A model generated the notes under the pieces. The model ran no database searches. It was given only the letters and a program-made list of their open reading frames with translations, and was not told the origin of the DNA. From the NCBI GenBank assembly GCA_036520615.1, contig DATDJI010000073.1, positions 1 through 64,000 of the forward strand: 64,000 nucleotides of DNA. The letters run 5' to 3'. The translations under genes were made by a program, and so were the position numbers. Positions 51,479 through 61,358 of this stretch are shown piece after piece; position 1 is the stretch's first letter, and each line of letters opens with the position of its first letter. This DNA is from CAMCXE01 sp036520615 (GTDB taxonomy: Bacteria > Pseudomonadota > Gammaproteobacteria > Pseudomonadales > Cellvibrionaceae).

Positions 51479-52822
51479 TTATTTAAGTTGCAGTTTTTTC
51501 TCAAGATAGTGGATGTTCACACCCCCTTGAGCAAACGCTGCATCGCGCACTAAATCTTGCTGCAGCGGGGTATTAGTTTTAATACCGCTAATAACCAGCT
51601 CGTCCAGCGCCACGCGCATTTTTGCAAGGGCAGCGGGGCGATCATCGGCAAAGGTAATGACTTTGGCAATCATTGAGTCGTAATGGGGTGGAACGGTATA
51701 ACCCGAATAGACGTGAGAATCCACGCGTACACCTAAGCCGCCAGGGGCATGGAAATTAGTAACCTTGCCTGGGCTTGGCATAAAGGTCGCTGGATCCTCT
51801 GCGTTTATCCGGCATTCAAATGCATGGCCGCGCAATACAACGTCTTTCTGTTTAATGCGCAGTTTGCGGCCGGAACACACCAAAATCTGCTCTTTAATGA
51901 GGTCGATACCGGTCACCATTTCAGTTACCGGGTGCTCCACCTGAATCCGCGTGTTCATTTCAATGAAATAGAAACGCCCGTCTTCATAGAGGAACTCAAA
52001 GGTTCCCGCACCCTTGTAACCGATATCCACGCAGGCTTTGACGCAGGAGGCATACACTTCTTTACGCACGTCGTCCGGAATGCCGGGCGCTGGCGCTTCT
52101 TCGAGAACTTTTTGATGGCGGCGTTGCAGAGAGCAATCGCGGTCGTAGAGGTGTATGGCGCTGCCCTGGCCGTCAGCCAATATTTGTACTTCAACGTGAC
52201 GCGGGTTTTGCAAATATTTTTCCATGTACACGGTGTCATCTCCAAAAGCGGCTTTGGCCTCACCTTTGGTTACATGGATTGAGTTGATAAGAGCCGCTTC
52301 GGTATGTACAACGCGCATACCACGGCCACCGCCACCAGCGGCGGCTTTGATAATAATTGGATAGCCAATTTTTACCGCAATAGCATGGCACTCATCGGCA
52401 TCTTCCGGCAGGGGGCCACCGGAGCCGGGAACTGTAGGTACACCGGCTTTTTTCATGGCTTCAATAGCTGCGACCTTGTCACCCATCATGCGGATAACGT
52501 CTGGATCTGGTCCAATAAACACAAATCCGCTTTTTTGTACTTGCTCAGCGAAATTTGCGTTTTCTGCTAAAAAGCCATAACCAGGATGAACCGCCATGGA
52601 ATCGGTAATTTCCATAGCGGCAATTATCGATGGAATATTCAAATAACTTTTGGCAGAAGCATTTGGCCCTATACAAACAGACTCATCAGCAAGGCGCACA
52701 TGCATAAGATCGCGATCGGCTTGGGAGTAAACAGCGACTGTTTTAATGCCAAGCTCTTTGCAGGCGCGCAAAATACGCAATGCAATCTCGCCGCGGTTGG
52801 CGATAAGGATTTTTTCGAACAT
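51479..52822 (-). CDS. accC: Acetyl-CoA carboxylase, biotin carboxylase subunit
   Basis: A 447-residue ATP-grasp enzyme that carboxylates biotin on AccB in fatty acid synthesis. Motifs: MFEKILIANRGEIALRILRA, VHPGYGFLAENANFA, KAAAGGGGRGMRVV, the catalytic FEFLYEDGRFYFIEMNTRIQVEHPVTE (split over the active site) and NAEDP. Full length, 12 nt after accB. Confidence 0.97.
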   Translation of the reverse strand: MFEKILIANRGEIALRILRACKELGIKTVAVYSQADRDLMHVRLADESVCIGPNASAKSYLNIPSIIAAMEITDSMAVHPGYGFLAENANFAEQVQKSGFVFIGPDPDVIRMMGDKVAAIEAMKKAGVPTVPGSGGPLPEDADECHAIAVKIGYPIIIKAAAGGGGRGMRVVHTEAALINSIHVTKGEAKAAFGDDTVYMEKYLQNPRHVEVQILADGQGSAIHLYDRDCSLQRRHQKVLEEAPAPGIPDDVRKEVYASCVKACVDIGYKGAGTFEFLYEDGRFYFIEMNTRIQVEHPVTEMVTGIDLIKEQILVCSGRKLRIKQKDVVLRGHAFECRINAEDPATFMPSPGKVTNFHAPGGLGVRVDSHVYSGYTVPPHYDSMIAKVITFADDRPAALAKMRVALDELVISGIKTNTPLQQDLVRDAAFAQGGVNIHYLEKKLQLK

Positions 52823-52834
52823 CGTAGCGTCCTG

Positions 52835-53293
52835 TTAGGCGATGATGACAAGCGGTTGATCGAACTCAACGGGCTGGCCGTCTTCTAGCAACACAGCTTC
52901 AACTACGCCTGCACGATCAGCCTCAATTTGGTTCATCATTTTCATCGCTTCAACGATACAGATAACATCGCCAACTTTTACTTTTTGGCCTACCGACGTG
53001 AATGGTTGTGAGCCTGGGCTAGAAGCGCGGTAAAAAGTACCAACCATAGGTGATTTAACCGCATGTCCACTACTCACTGGCTCAGCAGCTTTTGTGGCCA
53101 CGGCTTCAGCTGCCGGCGCTGCGGTCGCAGTTGGTTGCGCCATCGGCTGGTGGATATAGGTATGAACTGGTGCAGCAGCTGCGCGTTGGCCTCGGCTAAT
53201 ACGCACGGATTCTTCGCCCTCGCGTATCTCTAATTCTTCAACATTAGATTCTTCGAGTAGCTCAATCAGCTTTTTGATTTTGCGAATATCCAT
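52835..53293 (-). CDS. accB: Biotin carboxyl carrier protein
   Basis: A 152-residue carrier. The N-terminal domain starts MDIRKIKKLIELLEESN. A flexible Ala/Pro/Thr linker follows, then the biotinyl domain with EAMKMMN, biotin on Lys118. It carries carboxybiotin between AccC and AccAD. It is co-transcribed with accC and lies 28 nt after aroQ. Confidence 0.96.
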   Translation of the reverse strand: MDIRKIKKLIELLEESNVEELEIREGEESVRISRGQRAAAAPVHTYIHQPMAQPTATAAPAAEAVATKAAEPVSSGHAVKSPMVGTFYRASSPGSQPFTSVGQKVKVGDVICIVEAMKMMNQIEADRAGVVEAVLLEDGQPVEFDQPLVIIA

Positions 53294-53321
53294 TGATGCC
53301 CCTTAGCAAGGTCTGGGTAGG

Positions 53322-53765
53322 TTAATGTGATTTGAGATGGGAAAAAGCCGCTTCTAAAGCCAATAAATAACTCTGCGCACCAAATCCGCAAATGATGCCT
53401 TTGGCTATATCTGATAGATAAGAATGATGCCTAAAGGGCTCGCGAGCGTGCACATTCGATAAATGCACCTCAATAAACGGAATGTGTACGCCGGATAAGG
53501 CGTCGCGTAAGGCGATACTGGTATGGGTAAATGCGGCGGGATTAATAATTATAAAATCGACACCTTCGGTTTTAGCGTGATGAATGCGGTCGATTAATTC
53601 GAACTCGGCATTACTCTGCAGATGAAAAAATTCGTGTTGATGCGATGCACAGGCTGAGGCAAGCAGATTATTAATATCGCTAAGAGTGGTGAAACCGTAG
53701 ATTTCCGGCTCTCTTGCCCCTAACAAATTTAAATTCGGACCGTGCAGAACAAGTATTTTAGCCAT
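53322..53765 (-). CDS. aroQ: Type II 3-dehydroquinate dehydratase
   Basis: A 147-residue shikimate-pathway enzyme. The N-terminus MAKILVLHGPNLNLLGAREP with catalytic Tyr in EIYG, then INPAAFTHTSIALRDAL and EVHLSNVHAREPFRHHS, are the family signatures. Complete. It leads the aroQ-accB-accC run, as in most gammaproteobacteria. Confidence 0.96.
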   Translation of the reverse strand: MAKILVLHGPNLNLLGAREPEIYGFTTLSDINNLLASACASHQHEFFHLQSNAEFELIDRIHHAKTEGVDFIIINPAAFTHTSIALRDALSGVHIPFIEVHLSNVHAREPFRHHSYLSDIAKGIICGFGAQSYLLALEAAFSHLKSH

Positions 53766-53931
53766 GGGGCCTCTGTTAAAACCTATGCATACTGCGCTAA
53801 CGGCGAAGACTCAAAAGACTTAGTGCGATGTATTCGCTATGCACTGTGCAGAGATCACAACAAAGCCGCACAATCGCAGAAGATCGACACCAATAGCCCT
53901 TTGGCAGTGGTGGGGGATTTTGCCTAAAACA

Positions 53932-53962
53932 AAAGGCGCTGTCTATTAAAAACAGCGCCTTT
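53932..53962 (-). terminator. Rho-independent terminator of dsbD
   Basis: Arms AAAGGCGCTGT and ACAGCGCCTTT (11 bp, perfect) with a 9-nt loop. On the minus strand a T-rich tract (TTTTGTTTT) follows. It lies 53 nt beyond the dsbD stop. Confidence 0.85.
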
Positions 53963-54014
53963 ATCGTAGAAATTCGCCGATTGACGGCAAATGAGAGGGG
54001 ATGTCGCAGTAAAA

Positions 54015-55817
54015 TCAGTTAGCGGCCACTTTCTTGCTGGCAGCGTTGCGCTCAAGAGCTTCGATGACGATTTCTTTAGTTAGAACCTGAGGCAACAATT
54101 CTGCTTTGCCTGTGCCTGCAGGATATACAACATAAAGAGGCACACCACTGCGTTTGAACTCGCTAAGAATTGCCGTGATCTTTGGGTCAGCGTTGGTCCA
54201 ATCGCCTTTAAGCGTTGCGTAACCTAATTTTTTAAACGTGTTGCTCACGTCTTCTCGGTTGATCGCGTTTGCTTCATTGGCTTTACACGTTATACACCAG
54301 TCGGCAGTGAAGTCTACAAACACTGGGCGCCCTTCGCTGCGGTGTTTTTCAACCAGTTCTACAGACCAAGATTCCCAGCCTTCAGACTTATCTTTAAAGG
54401 ATTCTGCGTTATAGCCGACGTACCCAGCGTAAAAAATAGCTGCGATAGCCGAACCCTTAACAAGTGTCTTACCGAACACACCTTCGGGTTGATTTTGCAG
54501 TAGCCAAAGTGCAAATGTGATAGCGATGCCGCCTAAGACTAAAAGAGCCATGGCATTTATGCCTACTTGATTACCCAAAACCCACAACAACCAAACACTG
54601 GTTAGATACATGGGAAACGCCAAGAACTGCTTTAGCGTTTCCATCCACATGCCAGGGCGGGGTAGCATTTTGGCCAAAGCGGGGCTGTAGCTAAGCGCCA
54701 GGAACGGAAGGGCTAAGCCAAAACCTAAGGCAATGAAAATAATAATCGAGACATACCACGGCTGCGTAAGTGCAAAACCAATGGCAGGCGCCATTAATGG
54801 CCCGGTGCAGGGGCTTGCCACTACAGCGGCCAATACACCGGTAAAAAACGAACCGCGTAAGCCTTCAGCAGCGGTGAGATTCTGGCCTACACCCATTAGG
54901 CTTGTGCCGAAGTGCACCATGCCCGAGAGGCTAAGTCCCATGACCAAAAACAGGTAGACGACAAAGGCCACGAAAACCGGGTTCTGCAGCTGGAAGCCCC
55001 AACCTACACCCTGACCGGCTTGGCGAAGAGCCAGAATGGCAATGGCAACAATAACAAACGATAAGCAAACACCAAAGGTATAGGCCCAGCCGTGACTTGC
55101 ATGGGAGTGACCATCTTGGCTGGTGGAGGCAAATGTAAGTGCTTTGAGCGATAGAACGGGGAACACGCAGGGCATAAGGTTCAGAATCATGCCTCCGCCT
55201 ATAGCAAGCAGAATATAAACTCCAAATGAATGAGTTTCTTCGTTGACTGCAGTTTGCTCGACAACCTCAGCTGAGTTTGTTGCTGATGCAGCAGGCTCGG
55301 CGGCAACGATTTTGGTTTCAGCAGTTTCAAGTGCCGTGCCCTGAGTGAGATCTATTTGGAAAAACTGAGTATGTGGTGCGTAACACAAACCCGCATCGGC
55401 ACATCCCTGAGATGTCAATTTCATCTCGAATTGCTTTGGTAAATTGGCTGTGGAGAGTGTCACTCGGGTAGCGTTGTGGAAAATTTCCACGTCTTTTTTG
55501 AAATACGGATCGTATTTGCTCTGGCTTGCCTCGAAAGAAGGGGTGATTGCAGTCTTACCCTGTTCTGTCTGTGCGAAAATTTTGAATTTCTCTTTATAGA
55601 GGTAGTAGCCCTTAGCGATATTCCAATCCAGATAAATGTAGCCGCCTTCCTGGATAACATTAACCTTATACGCTTGCTCTACAGGTAAAAACTCTTCGCT
55701 GGCAGCGGCTTTTTGCGTCAGCGAGCTGACATCGTTAGCGGCGCTAGCGTGCAAAGAGAAGACACTGAGGGAGCATACCCACAGGAGTAAAATAACTGCT
55801 CGATTAATCAATTTCAT
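54015..55817 (-). CDS. dsbD: Thiol:disulfide interchange protein DsbD
   Basis: A 600-residue membrane reductase passing electrons from cytoplasmic thioredoxin to periplasmic DsbC, DsbG and cytochrome maturation. A signal peptide (1-26) precedes the N-terminal immunoglobulin-like domain with the Cys pair CADAGLC. The central eight-helix domain contains LMPCVFPVLSLK and VASPCTGPLMAPA. The C-terminal thioredoxin-like domain has TADWCITCK. All three Cys pairs are present. Confidence 0.95.
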   Translation of the reverse strand: MKLINRAVILLLWVCSLSVFSLHASAANDVSSLTQKAAASEEFLPVEQAYKVNVIQEGGYIYLDWNIAKGYYLYKEKFKIFAQTEQGKTAITPSFEASQSKYDPYFKKDVEIFHNATRVTLSTANLPKQFEMKLTSQGCADAGLCYAPHTQFFQIDLTQGTALETAETKIVAAEPAASATNSAEVVEQTAVNEETHSFGVYILLAIGGGMILNLMPCVFPVLSLKALTFASTSQDGHSHASHGWAYTFGVCLSFVIVAIAILALRQAGQGVGWGFQLQNPVFVAFVVYLFLVMGLSLSGMVHFGTSLMGVGQNLTAAEGLRGSFFTGVLAAVVASPCTGPLMAPAIGFALTQPWYVSIIIFIALGFGLALPFLALSYSPALAKMLPRPGMWMETLKQFLAFPMYLTSVWLLWVLGNQVGINAMALLVLGGIAITFALWLLQNQPEGVFGKTLVKGSAIAAIFYAGYVGYNAESFKDKSEGWESWSVELVEKHRSEGRPVFVDFTADWCITCKANEANAINREDVSNTFKKLGYATLKGDWTNADPKITAILSEFKRSGVPLYVVYPAGTGKAELLPQVLTKEIVIEALERNAASKKVAAN

Positions 55818-56117
55818 AGGGATTTAAGTTCGATGGAGAAATGACAAAACACGGCCAAATGCCCCCTCACATGGAGGATCGGCGGCATTGTAAGGCAATC
55901 GGCAAGGCTTTAGATCGTTAGTTCAACAAATAGCTAAAAGGCGGAAGCAGCCGCATAACTGATCTGCAAAGCGGTTCACATTTTCACCCGCGCGCTAGTA
56001 CATAAGCGAGCCTCGTGCGGCCGATGCGGTAACTAGCATTGAATTTTTGGATGGATTAATAGAATCCTGATAGCTATCGCGTGAATATCCTTCTCTAGTG
56101 AGTTGAGGAGGTTTAGA

Positions 56118-56843
56118 ATGCGGCGCATTTTTCCCAGGTGTAGAGATTTTATGAAACAAGTTGCGCTTCTACTATCCGCACAACTGTTGTTAGGTTTGGC
56201 AGGTTGCGCTAAAACTCCAGAGCAGCCAATACTGCCTCCGGTGCAGCCGCAGGTTAAAGTCTTGGACGCTAAAGCTCTAAAAATCGAATCCCTACTGGAG
56301 CGAGCGGATCTTGCGTTATCGATGGCAGCTTTAACTGAGCCCGTATCAGAAAACGCTAACGATCTTTATAGGGCAGTATTGATTATGGATCCTGCCAATT
56401 TGAGGGCTCAGGAGGGCATAAAAAAAGTTTCCGATGCTTATCCGGCTCAAGTCGAGGAGGCCATCGCAGGCAAACAATATGATGCCGCATTGCGTAAGCT
56501 GCAAAAGGGGTTAATTTTATTTCCCGCTAATACTCAATTAAAGCAAATGGATGCACAGATTAAAGCTGCCAAATTTGCCCAAACCCAAGCGGCTGCGAAA
56601 AGTACAACCATTGCACTGCCCATCACCGAGTTGACCGCGAAAACACCCGCGCTAGAAGCGACTTTGCGCAATATCGCAAAAAGAGTTGTGGCATCGAATG
56701 AAATTCTAATTATCAATGCGCGCAACGATGCCGAAGGGCGATGGATTTATAAAACGATGAAAGACTCCGTAGGTGCACGGCTGCGTGGTGATATAAAAAT
56801 TTCAGGCGCACCGTCGATTCAATTGCATCCTGCGGCGCTTTAA
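56118..56843 (+). CDS. Lipoprotein with TPR-like repeats
   Basis: A 241-residue probable lipoprotein. The signal sequence ends with the lipobox LAGC (Cys after KQVALLLSAQLLLG). The mature part has helical repeats (ERADLALSMAALTEPVSENANDLYRAVL; DAALRKLQKGLILFP) of tetratricopeptide type. The C-terminal portion (ILIINARNDAEGRWIYKTM) may be a separate small domain. The ATG at 56118 has a very strong ribosome-binding site, GAGGAGG, 7 nt upstream; a TTG at 56103 lies inside that site. ATG at 56151 is a possible start too. Function unknown; likely cell-envelope. Confidence 0.65.
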   Translation: MRRIFPRCRDFMKQVALLLSAQLLLGLAGCAKTPEQPILPPVQPQVKVLDAKALKIESLLERADLALSMAALTEPVSENANDLYRAVLIMDPANLRAQEGIKKVSDAYPAQVEEAIAGKQYDAALRKLQKGLILFPANTQLKQMDAQIKAAKFAQTQAAAKSTTIALPITELTAKTPALEATLRNIAKRVVASNEILIINARNDAEGRWIYKTMKDSVGARLRGDIKISGAPSIQLHPAAL

Positions 56844-57164
56844 TACAAAAAGGATGCGCTTTTAAAATAATTTACCACGCGGCCAAAGCCTTATTGTGCC
56901 GTAGTTGCGCGTACGGTTGAGCCCACGCCTGCGTCGGATGAGTTGGTTCGGTGTATGTGTATTTTGGATTGTAATTTTGAATTTGTAATGGAAACGAAAG
57001 GTTTAATTTCATTCTAATCGCATAAGCGCGCAGATCACTGTTCAGGCTGAACTAGACTTTTGGCGTGACGACCGCACCCTAATCCCGCAGGTTAATAATG
57101 GATTTAAATAATCCGTAAACCTAGCAACAGAAAACACAGAAACAAACGAGACCTCAGACAAGAA
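56844..57164. other. Intergenic region before mprF
   Basis: About 320 bases with no gene; presumably holds the mprF promoter. No clear -35/-10 pair or hairpin recognised. Confidence 0.4.
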
Positions 57165-59669
57165 ATGACTAAATTGCTTCAACGTATAGTACTTGCGCAG
57201 CCGATGAAACACATCGTTTGGTTGGTGATAGGCCTAGTTGCTATTCATCAGATTCAGCCGGTTACTCATTGGCAGCAGTCGTTCGGTTTGTGGTTGCGAT
57301 TGCCCTTTAACGTTATTGTTTTTATGGTGGTTGCCGCTGTATTGGCCTATGGGTTATTACACACTTGGGATTTTTTAGCGCTTAAAAACGAAGCCAAAAA
57401 ACACGCACAAACACTTTCTTCAAGCGTGCTCATTCAGCGGATTATTACTGCGCAAATGCGCCGTGCATTAGGCGTGGGGCAGCTGCCTATTAGCTCTTCA
57501 CATGCAGGGGTTTTGCCGCACCACGGGACTCTATTGATTACCGGGCTGGTTGCCTGTGTTGCAGCGGTCGTTGTGGCATCGCCAGAATTATTTGGCTTTG
57601 TATACTCAGCGCATGTATGGGTGGCGGCGGGTATCTTTTTAGCTGGATTGTGCGCGCTATTTATTCGCACGTTGAAAATAAGCCAAGGTCGCGGCGATGG
57701 CGGAATGGGTTCGGAACTCATTAAGTTAATTGTTGGACGCGAGTACCAAAATTGGCTCAAGCCTTTGACATTATTTTTACCTGCAGCACTGAGTTTATAT
57801 ATTCCCTTGAGCACGATAGTCCAGATGTCGGCGCTGCATTTTGTAGGTATTTATGTATTGGCTCATATGGCGGGGGTGCTAAGCCGAGTGCCGGGTGGGG
57901 CGGGGGTTTTTGATAGCATTTTTCTAATATTTGCCGCCAAGTTATATCCAGCTTCACAGGTTTTTATTTGTTTGGTCGCCTATCGTGCCGTTTATTACTG
58001 CCTGCCTTTAATCTCCGGAATTGTTGCTTATCTGTTATTAGATATTCGCAAAAACCAAGCAAATACTGTTAAAGCCCCTTGGGCACTTGCACAGCTGCCT
58101 GGGCAGTTATTTCAACCGTTGGTTTCAGCCTGGTTGATAGCTTTGATGGCTTCTTATTGGTTGGGGCAGGTGCCGCAATTTTTGACCGGTATTGTTCCTC
58201 ATCCACCTACTTTTGTAGCGCCCTATATTAATAATTTGTTAAGCGTGGTTTTTTTAATTATTTGGCGCTGCCACTGGCGGCGAATTGATTTGGCTTATGG
58301 ATTGGTCGTCGGCTGTTTTATTTTTGCAGCAATTTTGTTCGCCTTGCAAAGCGCGGTTATTAGCAGTCTGCTGTGTTTATTAATGCTGTGGATTTTTAGC
58401 TCCAGCTCCCAGTATTTTTATCGTACGAGCGCTTTATTGTTAGGGTTGATCCCGTGGTCGCTGTGGAGCCGTTATTGTCTGGGCGGCTTTTTGCTGGTCA
58501 GTGCAACTGTGCTGCTCACTGAAACCAACGATATTGAGCGCATGTTTATCAGCCAGTGGTTGTCGAGCGGCGCTTTATCCCCGTTAGAAAAATTAATTTT
58601 TGTTACGACGTTTTTTGCCGGCGGGCTGGCAATCTATGGATTATTCACTCGCTGTGATGCGCGCTTAACATTACCCGATGCTCAAGAATTACAGCTGTAC
58701 AAAGCATTAGTAAATGATCAAGCGGACACTCAATGCCATTTAGGATTGGCAGGAGATAAATATTTTTTATTCAGCGAAGGCGGTAAAGCCTGTATTACGT
58801 TTGGCAAAACCCATTCAATGTGGATCGCTCTAGGTGATCCTGTTGGCGAAGCTCGCGAATTTGCGGCACTTATTTGGTCGCTTGCTGAGCGGGCGGATGC
58901 AGCCGGTGCCACGCTGGTATTTTATAAAGTGGATGCCGCCCTGTTGCCTATGTATATAGATTTAGGAATGACGGCATTTAAGCTGGGTGATGAAGCGCGG
59001 GTGAAATTAGACGAATTTAGTTTGGCTGGCAGTAAAAAGCTTAATTTGCGTAACAATTATAATAAAAGTCTTAAAGAGGGATTGGTGTTTTCGGTGCTAG
59101 AAGGGGACGCGCTCACTAGCATAATGCCGCGCTTACAAAACCTATCTGATCAATGGCTGGAAGCTAAATCAGCGCGCGAAAAACAGTTTTCACTGGGGTT
59201 TTTCTCCGCTGAATATTTAAAGTTTGGTGCAGTGGCAGTGGCTGAATATCGCGGCGAAGTTGTAGCCTTCGCGAGTTTATGGCGCAACGCTACAAAGCAG
59301 GAAGTGGCTATAGATTTAATGCGCTATGGAACTGCAGCGCCTAAGCGCGTTATGGAGTTTTTAACGCTGAGTACTTTATTGTGGGCAAAGGATGCAGGCT
59401 ATCATTGGTTTAATTTAGGTATGGCGCCTTTGTCGGGGTTGCAGGCCCATCGCCTCGCCTGTGTGTTACATAAAGCAGGCGGCTATTTATTTGCAGCACA
59501 TACGCGTTTTTATAATTTTTCTGGCGTTTTTACCTATAAAGAAAAATTTGCTCCTCAGTGGCACGGGCGCTACTTAATTGCTAAACATCAATTGCAAGCA
59601 GTTTTTGCGTTGGTAAACGTGGCCAAACTCATAGCAGGAGGGGCGAAGGGTTTAATTGCAAAAGATTAA
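57165..59669 (+). CDS. mprF: Phosphatidylglycerol aminoacyltransferase/flippase MprF
   Basis: An 834-residue bifunctional membrane protein. The N-terminal part, about 1-490, has many hydrophobic segments and works as flippase; AHMAGVLSRVPGGAGVFDSI is its signature. The C-terminal part, about 520-834, is a GNAT-like synthase (KTHSMWIALGDPVG, FSLAGSKKLNLRNNYNK, WFNLGMAPLSGL). It moves Lys or Ala from charged tRNA to phosphatidylglycerol, reducing membrane charge and raising resistance to cationic peptides. Which amino acid is used cannot be told. acvB follows after a terminator. Confidence 0.92.
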   Translation: MTKLLQRIVLAQPMKHIVWLVIGLVAIHQIQPVTHWQQSFGLWLRLPFNVIVFMVVAAVLAYGLLHTWDFLALKNEAKKHAQTLSSSVLIQRIITAQMRRALGVGQLPISSSHAGVLPHHGTLLITGLVACVAAVVVASPELFGFVYSAHVWVAAGIFLAGLCALFIRTLKISQGRGDGGMGSELIKLIVGREYQNWLKPLTLFLPAALSLYIPLSTIVQMSALHFVGIYVLAHMAGVLSRVPGGAGVFDSIFLIFAAKLYPASQVFICLVAYRAVYYCLPLISGIVAYLLLDIRKNQANTVKAPWALAQLPGQLFQPLVSAWLIALMASYWLGQVPQFLTGIVPHPPTFVAPYINNLLSVVFLIIWRCHWRRIDLAYGLVVGCFIFAAILFALQSAVISSLLCLLMLWIFSSSSQYFYRTSALLLGLIPWSLWSRYCLGGFLLVSATVLLTETNDIERMFISQWLSSGALSPLEKLIFVTTFFAGGLAIYGLFTRCDARLTLPDAQELQLYKALVNDQADTQCHLGLAGDKYFLFSEGGKACITFGKTHSMWIALGDPVGEAREFAALIWSLAERADAAGATLVFYKVDAALLPMYIDLGMTAFKLGDEARVKLDEFSLAGSKKLNLRNNYNKSLKEGLVFSVLEGDALTSIMPRLQNLSDQWLEAKSAREKQFSLGFFSAEYLKFGAVAVAEYRGEVVAFASLWRNATKQEVAIDLMRYGTAAPKRVMEFLTLSTLLWAKDAGYHWFNLGMAPLSGLQAHRLACVLHKAGGYLFAAHTRFYNFSGVFTYKEKFAPQWHGRYLIAKHQLQAVFALVNVAKLIAGGAKGLIAKD

Positions 59670-59740
59670 ATTTACCGCCTGCTGTACAGTTAATTTTAAA
59701 TTCAAACCGACTCAGTTAATTTTGTTAAATGATTGTAAAG

Positions 59741-59763
59741 ACCCCCTTGCAGGGGTTTTTTTG
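59741..59763 (+). terminator. Rho-independent terminator after mprF
   Basis: ACCCC-CTTGCA-GGGGT followed by eight T residues. It is 71 nt beyond the mprF stop and ends 12 nt before the acvB GTG start, so acvB depends on readthrough or a promoter in this short space. Confidence 0.75.
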
Positions 59764-59775
59764 TGAGCTCAGATT

Positions 59776-61215
59776 GTGAATATTGATGGTAAGGCGAAGT
59801 TCGTAGGTGTATTTTTTTTGTGTGTCGTATTGGTCGTGCTAGGCGCTGTGGCCACGCGTTATTTATTGCCGGACCGCCGCGAAGCTATTCATGAATTTCA
59901 GGCTCGGGTCGGGTTATTCGGTGCCGTGCATTATTTCAGTGTCGCTCAGCCGGACAAGGGACATTTAATTGTATTTGCCGCAGCGGGTGAGAGTGCTTCA
60001 CAGCGGCGGGAACTGGCGAGGCGCTGGGCGGATAAGGGGTATGTGACCAGTGTTATCGAGCCTGCTTTTTTATCTGCGCAGCCAAGCTGTATTGATTTGG
60101 CCGGCCCAATTTTAGAATTACAACACGCTGTAGAGCAGCGCTTTCCCAATGTGCAAGGGCTCTTACCCTTGGTTATGGGGCGTGGCGAGGGGGCCGCGTT
60201 AAGTTTTATTGCACTGGCGCAGGCGCCTGCAAAAACATTTCACGGCGGTATTGCCGTGGATTTTTGCCCAACTAAACCCTTAGCACCGGTATTTTGCCCG
60301 CAGCGTGCTTGGGCGGAGCAGGCCGGTGCGCTCAGTGCCCCTACGCAGGCTCTAGGCGCCAATTTTTATGTATTTCAAACACCAGCGCTTACGGCATCCA
60401 AGTGTGATACAGCGGCGAGCGAGCAATTTTTGCAGTCAATTGCGTCAGTTAAATTGAGTTTTAGTCAGCCGCAGAACGATGACTGGTTAGAGGTTGATGC
60501 GCTACTCAATTGGCTCGACCCGCGATTAACCGGGCAGGCATTATCCGGACAGAACGAGGATGATTCACCGGTCGTTGAGGTGCCCGCCAGTGAACAGAAT
60601 AAAAAAGCCGATTATTTCGTGGTGTTTTTGACCGGCGATGGAGGCTGGGCACAGTTGGATAAGGAAGTTGCACAACATTTTAATACTGCAGGGGTATCAG
60701 TATTGGGTTTTGACTCCTTAAGTTATTTTTGGCGCAAACGCAGTGTTGATGAAACAGCAGCGGCAATTAGCGAATTAATTGCGCTGTATCAGGGGAAATG
60801 GCAAGCCAAACAGGTAGTGTTGGTCGGCTATTCGTTTGGCGCTGACGTGCTGCCATTTGTTGTGGCCAGCTTGCCTAAAGAGCAGCAAGCTGTAGTGAAA
60901 AAAATGATTTTTTTAGGGTTATCTAAATTTGCGCATTTCGAGTTTTACTTAACCAACTGGTTATCGAGCGAAACTCGGGAATCGGAATTTTCCACGGTGG
61001 AGAAATTGGCAAGTATCACCTCGATCTCTGGAGTTTGCGTACAAGGCGCAGAGGACGACGAGAGTATTTGCCAGAAGTTGCGTCAGGACAATATAGAGGC
61101 AGTTACTCTACCGGGGGATCATCACTATGATGAAGACTACGACAAACTTGCTCAGGTGATTTTTCGCTCTCTGGATACCCCTGCAAATATTCAAGCAATG
61201 CCTGCCAAACCCTAA
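59776..61215 (+). CDS. acvB: AcvB/VirJ-family hydrolase
   Basis: A 479-residue alpha/beta-hydrolase of the AcvB/VirJ family. It has an N-terminal membrane anchor or signal (VGVFFLCVVLVVLGAVATRYL) and two related halves. The second carries the nucleophile motif GYSFG at 351-355 (Ser353) and the catalytic His in LPGDHHYDED. In several bacteria it sits beside mprF/lpiA and hydrolyses aminoacyl-phosphatidylglycerol, undoing its work; the same is inferred here. Start is GTG at 59776. The usual active-site Ser is not evident in the first half. Confidence 0.82.
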   Translation: MNIDGKAKFVGVFFLCVVLVVLGAVATRYLLPDRREAIHEFQARVGLFGAVHYFSVAQPDKGHLIVFAAAGESASQRRELARRWADKGYVTSVIEPAFLSAQPSCIDLAGPILELQHAVEQRFPNVQGLLPLVMGRGEGAALSFIALAQAPAKTFHGGIAVDFCPTKPLAPVFCPQRAWAEQAGALSAPTQALGANFYVFQTPALTASKCDTAASEQFLQSIASVKLSFSQPQNDDWLEVDALLNWLDPRLTGQALSGQNEDDSPVVEVPASEQNKKADYFVVFLTGDGGWAQLDKEVAQHFNTAGVSVLGFDSLSYFWRKRSVDETAAAISELIALYQGKWQAKQVVLVGYSFGADVLPFVVASLPKEQQAVVKKMIFLGLSKFAHFEFYLTNWLSSETRESEFSTVEKLASITSISGVCVQGAEDDESICQKLRQDNIEAVTLPGDHHYDEDYDKLAQVIFRSLDTPANIQAMPAKP

Positions 61216-61358
61216 GGAGCTTATGGCACTTCCGATAGGCTGCGCTAAGGTAATATTGCCAAATAGATTGCCTGAGGTTTTTTTTTGGCGCGATTTTTAG
61301 CACACTGTTACTTTCGGCTGTATTTATTGGCATTTGCCCACCACCATGGAACCTCGGT

